Assembly: GCA_039030335.1 (NCBI GenBank)
Contig: JBCCEJ010000103.1
Coordinates: 1 to 15,549, forward strand
DNA from: JBCCEJ01 sp039030335
GTDB taxonomy: Bacteria > Pseudomonadota > Gammaproteobacteria > HK1
Reading direction: 5' to 3'
DNA: 15,549 nucleotides
Both the position numbers and the translations under genes were made by a program. Below are positions 15,354 through 15,549 of this stretch, piece after piece. Numbering within the stretch: the first letter of the stretch is position 1; each line of letters starts with the position of its first letter. The notes under the pieces are model-generated. The model was not told where the DNA came from and did not search any database. It saw only the letters and a list, made by a program, of their open reading frames with translations.

Positions 15354-15547
15354 CGTTTGGACGCCCGGGGCTGCGATGCCGACCACATTCGCCAGTTGGG
15401 ATTGAAGCGGTCTGCCGCCGCCTCGGCCCCTTCTTCCCAACCGCGCACCAGCTCCGCCGGCATGTCGCGGGCACGAGCGCGAGTTCGGTCTCGGTGTGCG
15501 ATGCACCCGGCGACCAGCAGTACGGGAGCGAGAATGCGGTCCGGGCG
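15350..15547 (-). CDS. C-terminal fragment of an unidentified protein at the window edge
   Basis: This is the last 65 codons of a gene entering from the right edge, ending at TGA 15352-15350 inside the ATGA that starts the MFS gene. The peptide runs RILAPVLLVAGCIAHRD, then a helix-like, acidic AELVRGWEEGAEAAADRF, then NPNWRMWS. All three minus-strand frames are open here, so openness alone proves nothing. This frame is preferred for its balanced amino-acid composition, its mostly G/C third positions and the ATGA junction; the other two give Arg- and Cys-rich peptides. I do not recognise the family. If correct, it is the first visible member of the minus-strand operon. Confidence 0.5.
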   Translation of the reverse strand, partial: RPDRILAPVLLVAGCIAHRDRTRARARDMPAELVRGWEEGAEAAADRFNPNWRMWSASQPRASKR

Positions 15548-15549
15548 AC

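Overview
The window is dense, GC-rich bacterial DNA. Gene order and protein families suggest a heterotrophic Pseudomonadota, possibly a gammaproteobacterium, but no rRNA or other marker is present to settle this. There are fourteen protein-coding genes, two of them cut by the window edges. I saw no tRNA, rRNA, insertion sequence, CRISPR array or phage gene. No stretch over 300 bases lacks a gene.

Region 1 (2-4601, + strand) is a urea-type ABC transporter operon: the tail of the substrate-binding protein (urtA), two permeases (urtB, urtC) and two ATPases (urtD, urtE). urtC starts at GTG right behind urtB, and urtD overlaps urtC by ATGA. A perfect 11-bp stem-loop lies between urtA and urtB. No urease or urea amidolyase gene is in the window.

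Region 2 (4733-9792, + strand) is a run of five metabolic genes: acyl-CoA synthetase, PaaI-like hotdog thioesterase, VOC/glyoxalase-like protein, quinone-oxidoreductase-like dehydrogenase and class V PLP enzyme. Spacings are about 10-60 nt, so they probably form one operon. The content fits activation and breakdown, or modification, of an unidentified carboxylic acid.

Region 3 (9808-15549, - strand) converges on region 2 with only 15 nt between stop codons. In transcription order it holds a gene fragment at the right edge, an MFS transporter of the monocarboxylate/oxalate-formate type, a thioredoxin-like domain fused to a conserved Cys-rich domain of unknown function, a cytochrome P450, and the PBP4-type D-Ala-D-Ala carboxypeptidase dacB. 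The first three are linked by ATGA and GTGA start/stop overlaps, which argues for translational coupling.

Taken together, regions 2 and 3 look like an accessory catabolic locus (import, P450 oxidation, CoA activation, redox and PLP chemistry) placed between a nitrogen-uptake operon and a cell-wall gene. The substrate is unknown. The thioredoxin-fusion protein is the least understood gene here and the best candidate for new biology.
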